DNA of 30,317 bases from Fonticula-like sp. SCN 57-25 (Eukaryota; Nucleariida; Rotosphaerida), in NCBI GenBank assembly GCA_001724245.1, contig MEDX01000069.1:1-30317 (forward strand), read 5' to 3'. Position numbers and translations under genes: made by a program. The notes beneath the pieces are model-generated. The model was not told the origin of the DNA. It made no database searches and was given only the letters and a program-made list of their open reading frames with translations. Of the stretch, positions 29,082 through 30,317 are shown in pieces. The number at the start of each line of letters is the position of its first letter. The first letter of the stretch is position 1.

Positions 29082-29363
29082 CTGCACGAATAACTGCGCA
29101 TCTGCACTTGCACAACGGAGAGGCAGTTGTTTCTCTGGTTCCCTTTTTGGCCACAGGCTTCACGCCATGTGCGAGGCCCAGACTCTAGTCTACTTATGAG
29201 CCCGCTTCTGGCATCACTGTATCTTTTTTTTCGCTTCGTCAGGCATGATGAATATAGATAGACTCGTATGAAAATTATGACACCCTTTTTTCTGGCCGGT
29301 CGAAAAAGGCGGGAAATCACACAAATCTTGTCAGGGATTGAATCACACCTCAGCAAGGGGACG
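29082..29363. other. Intergenic region between RasGEF and COG7
   Basis: This 282-nt gap holds the RasGEF 3' UTR and the COG7 promoter. A direct repeat TGCACGAATAACTGC-like pair overlaps the RasGEF stop (29070-29098). No CCAAT or CACGTG element is present. Confidence 0.45.
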
Positions 29364-30317
29364 ATGGCGCAGGCGCCTCAGCAGTCGTTCGAGGCGAGCG
29401 ATTTTAACCATCAGGCCTATATAAATGACCTTTTAAGGGCACCACTGTGCGTTGTGTGCGCGTCCCTCTTTTCTGTACTAACAACGGCCTTATAGAGGAG
29501 AGTCTGAGACGCTCGATCAGCGAATCACGGCCACGGTTCTCCGGCTGCAGCTGTCGTGCCAGCAGCTGAGCGCCCAGCTGGATGATGCCGTGGACGAGGC
29601 TCTGCGCGGGATGCCGCGCACGCTGCAAGACTTGGAATTTATGAAAAAGGACACTGGTGCGCTAAAAGAGACTGTCGACGTTGTACGGCTGCAGCTGTCG
29701 GCGGCGGACGCTCGGACATCGGACGTCATCGCGACCCTGCGGCAGCTGGATCTCGTCAAGGACCGCATGGACACGAGCCTCCGTGTTATCCGGGAAGCGG
29801 ACAATTGGAACAGCCTTGCAGCCGAAATAGACAGCGTCCTTGTTTCCGGCGATGTGCAGCGGGCCGTTGAGCGTCTCCGCGAGATGGAGCGGTCGCTGGA
29901 GCTGATGCAGCGGCTGCCGGAATACGGGCAGCGCAAGGAACAGTTAACGCGCGCCCAAAACAAGTTTTACGCGTCCCTCTCGCCTCAGCTTGTGAGCGCC
30001 TTTGCCGAGCAGGACATGGAGCGCTGCGTGTCGCTTTACGCCGTCTTCAAGGAGAGCCGGAAAGAGAGCGATTTTCTCGACTACTACATCAAGGTCCGCC
30101 GCGAGCCCGTCGTGCGCCAATGGGCCGCTTCGCACACTGCCGGCGGCGCCGACGCGCAGGCGACCCCCGCGCGCGTCACCTCGCTGCTCGAGGCCATCAT
30201 GGACCTGACCACAAACGAGACGGCCTGGTGCCGCGAGGTGTTTTCGGACCCGTCGCGCGTCACCGCCATGCTCGCGGCCAACATCATTGGCGTGCTCGAC
30301 CCGCCGCTCCCGTCGCT
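29364..30317 (+). CDS. COG7: Conserved oligomeric Golgi complex subunit 7 (3' end outside window)
   Basis: Exons 29364-29446 and 29496 to the right edge, with intron 29447-29495 (GTGCGT...actaac...TAG). About 300 residues are visible out of an expected ~700 or more. The N-terminus (FNHQAYINDLLR) and the following coiled coils (TLDQRITATVLRLQLSCQQL, ALRGMPRTLQDLEF, VIREADNWNSLAAEI, ASLSPQLVSAFAEQDMERC) match COG7 block by block, including the ...SPQLVSAF... element and the WAA/helix region. COG7 is in lobe B of the COG tether, which handles retrograde transport within the Golgi and keeps glycosyltransferases in place. The open frame continues to the last base with no stop, so it is simply cut. 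The identification rests on several in-order motifs. Confidence 0.9.

Overview
The window is a gene-dense stretch of nuclear DNA from a eukaryote, most likely a unicellular one. I count 16 protein-coding genes in 30.3 kb. Fourteen are complete, one is cut by the left edge and one by the right edge. Fifteen of the 16 carry introns, 56 in my models. Most introns are only 45-80 nt long and have a CTRAY-like branch site close to the 3' splice site. Gene content (SAGA subunit with SCA7 domain, Ras GEF, COG7, KTI12, DDX59, mitochondrial RRF, CLN7-like MFS protein, CSC1/OSCA channel, CTL transporter) and a U12-type intron fit a protist or an early-branching opisthokont or relative. I cannot name the lineage. 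No RNA genes, transposons or CRISPR arrays were seen.

Layout, left to right: IST1-like ESCRT protein (+, partial); mitochondrial J-domain/PPR fusion (-); orphan nine-TM membrane protein without introns (-); DDX59 DEAD-box helicase (-), head-to-head and overlapping with KTI12 (+); mitochondrial ribosome recycling factor (-); CTL/SLC44-like transporter (+); unrecognised, possibly mitochondrial protein (-), divergent from a CSC1/OSCA channel (+); SAGA SGF73/ataxin-7 (-), divergent from an ethanolamine-type APC permease (+); MFSD8/CLN7-like transporter (-); GH30 glucosylceramidase-like protein (-), divergent from a classical protein tyrosine phosphatase (+); RasGEF (+); COG7 (+, partial).

There is no operon logic. 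Loosely shared themes are mitochondrial gene expression (J-PPR, RRF), endolysosome/Golgi (IST1-like, MFSD8, GH30, COG7) and membrane transport (five multipass proteins). Promoters are very short. Four carry an NF-Y-type CCAAT box with nearly the same 10-mer, and several carry CACGTG a few tens of bases before the ATG.

The most notable points are: (1) an AT-AC U12 intron in KTI12, fixed by a gap-free protein match and a perfect TTCCTTGAC branch site; (2) a 5' splice consensus of GTRCGY, with C at +4 in about 51 of 55 GT-AG introns; (3) a GH30 enzyme lacking exactly the segment that holds the catalytic nucleophile; (4) a J-domain/PPR fusion; (5) DDX59 and KTI12 start codons that interlock.
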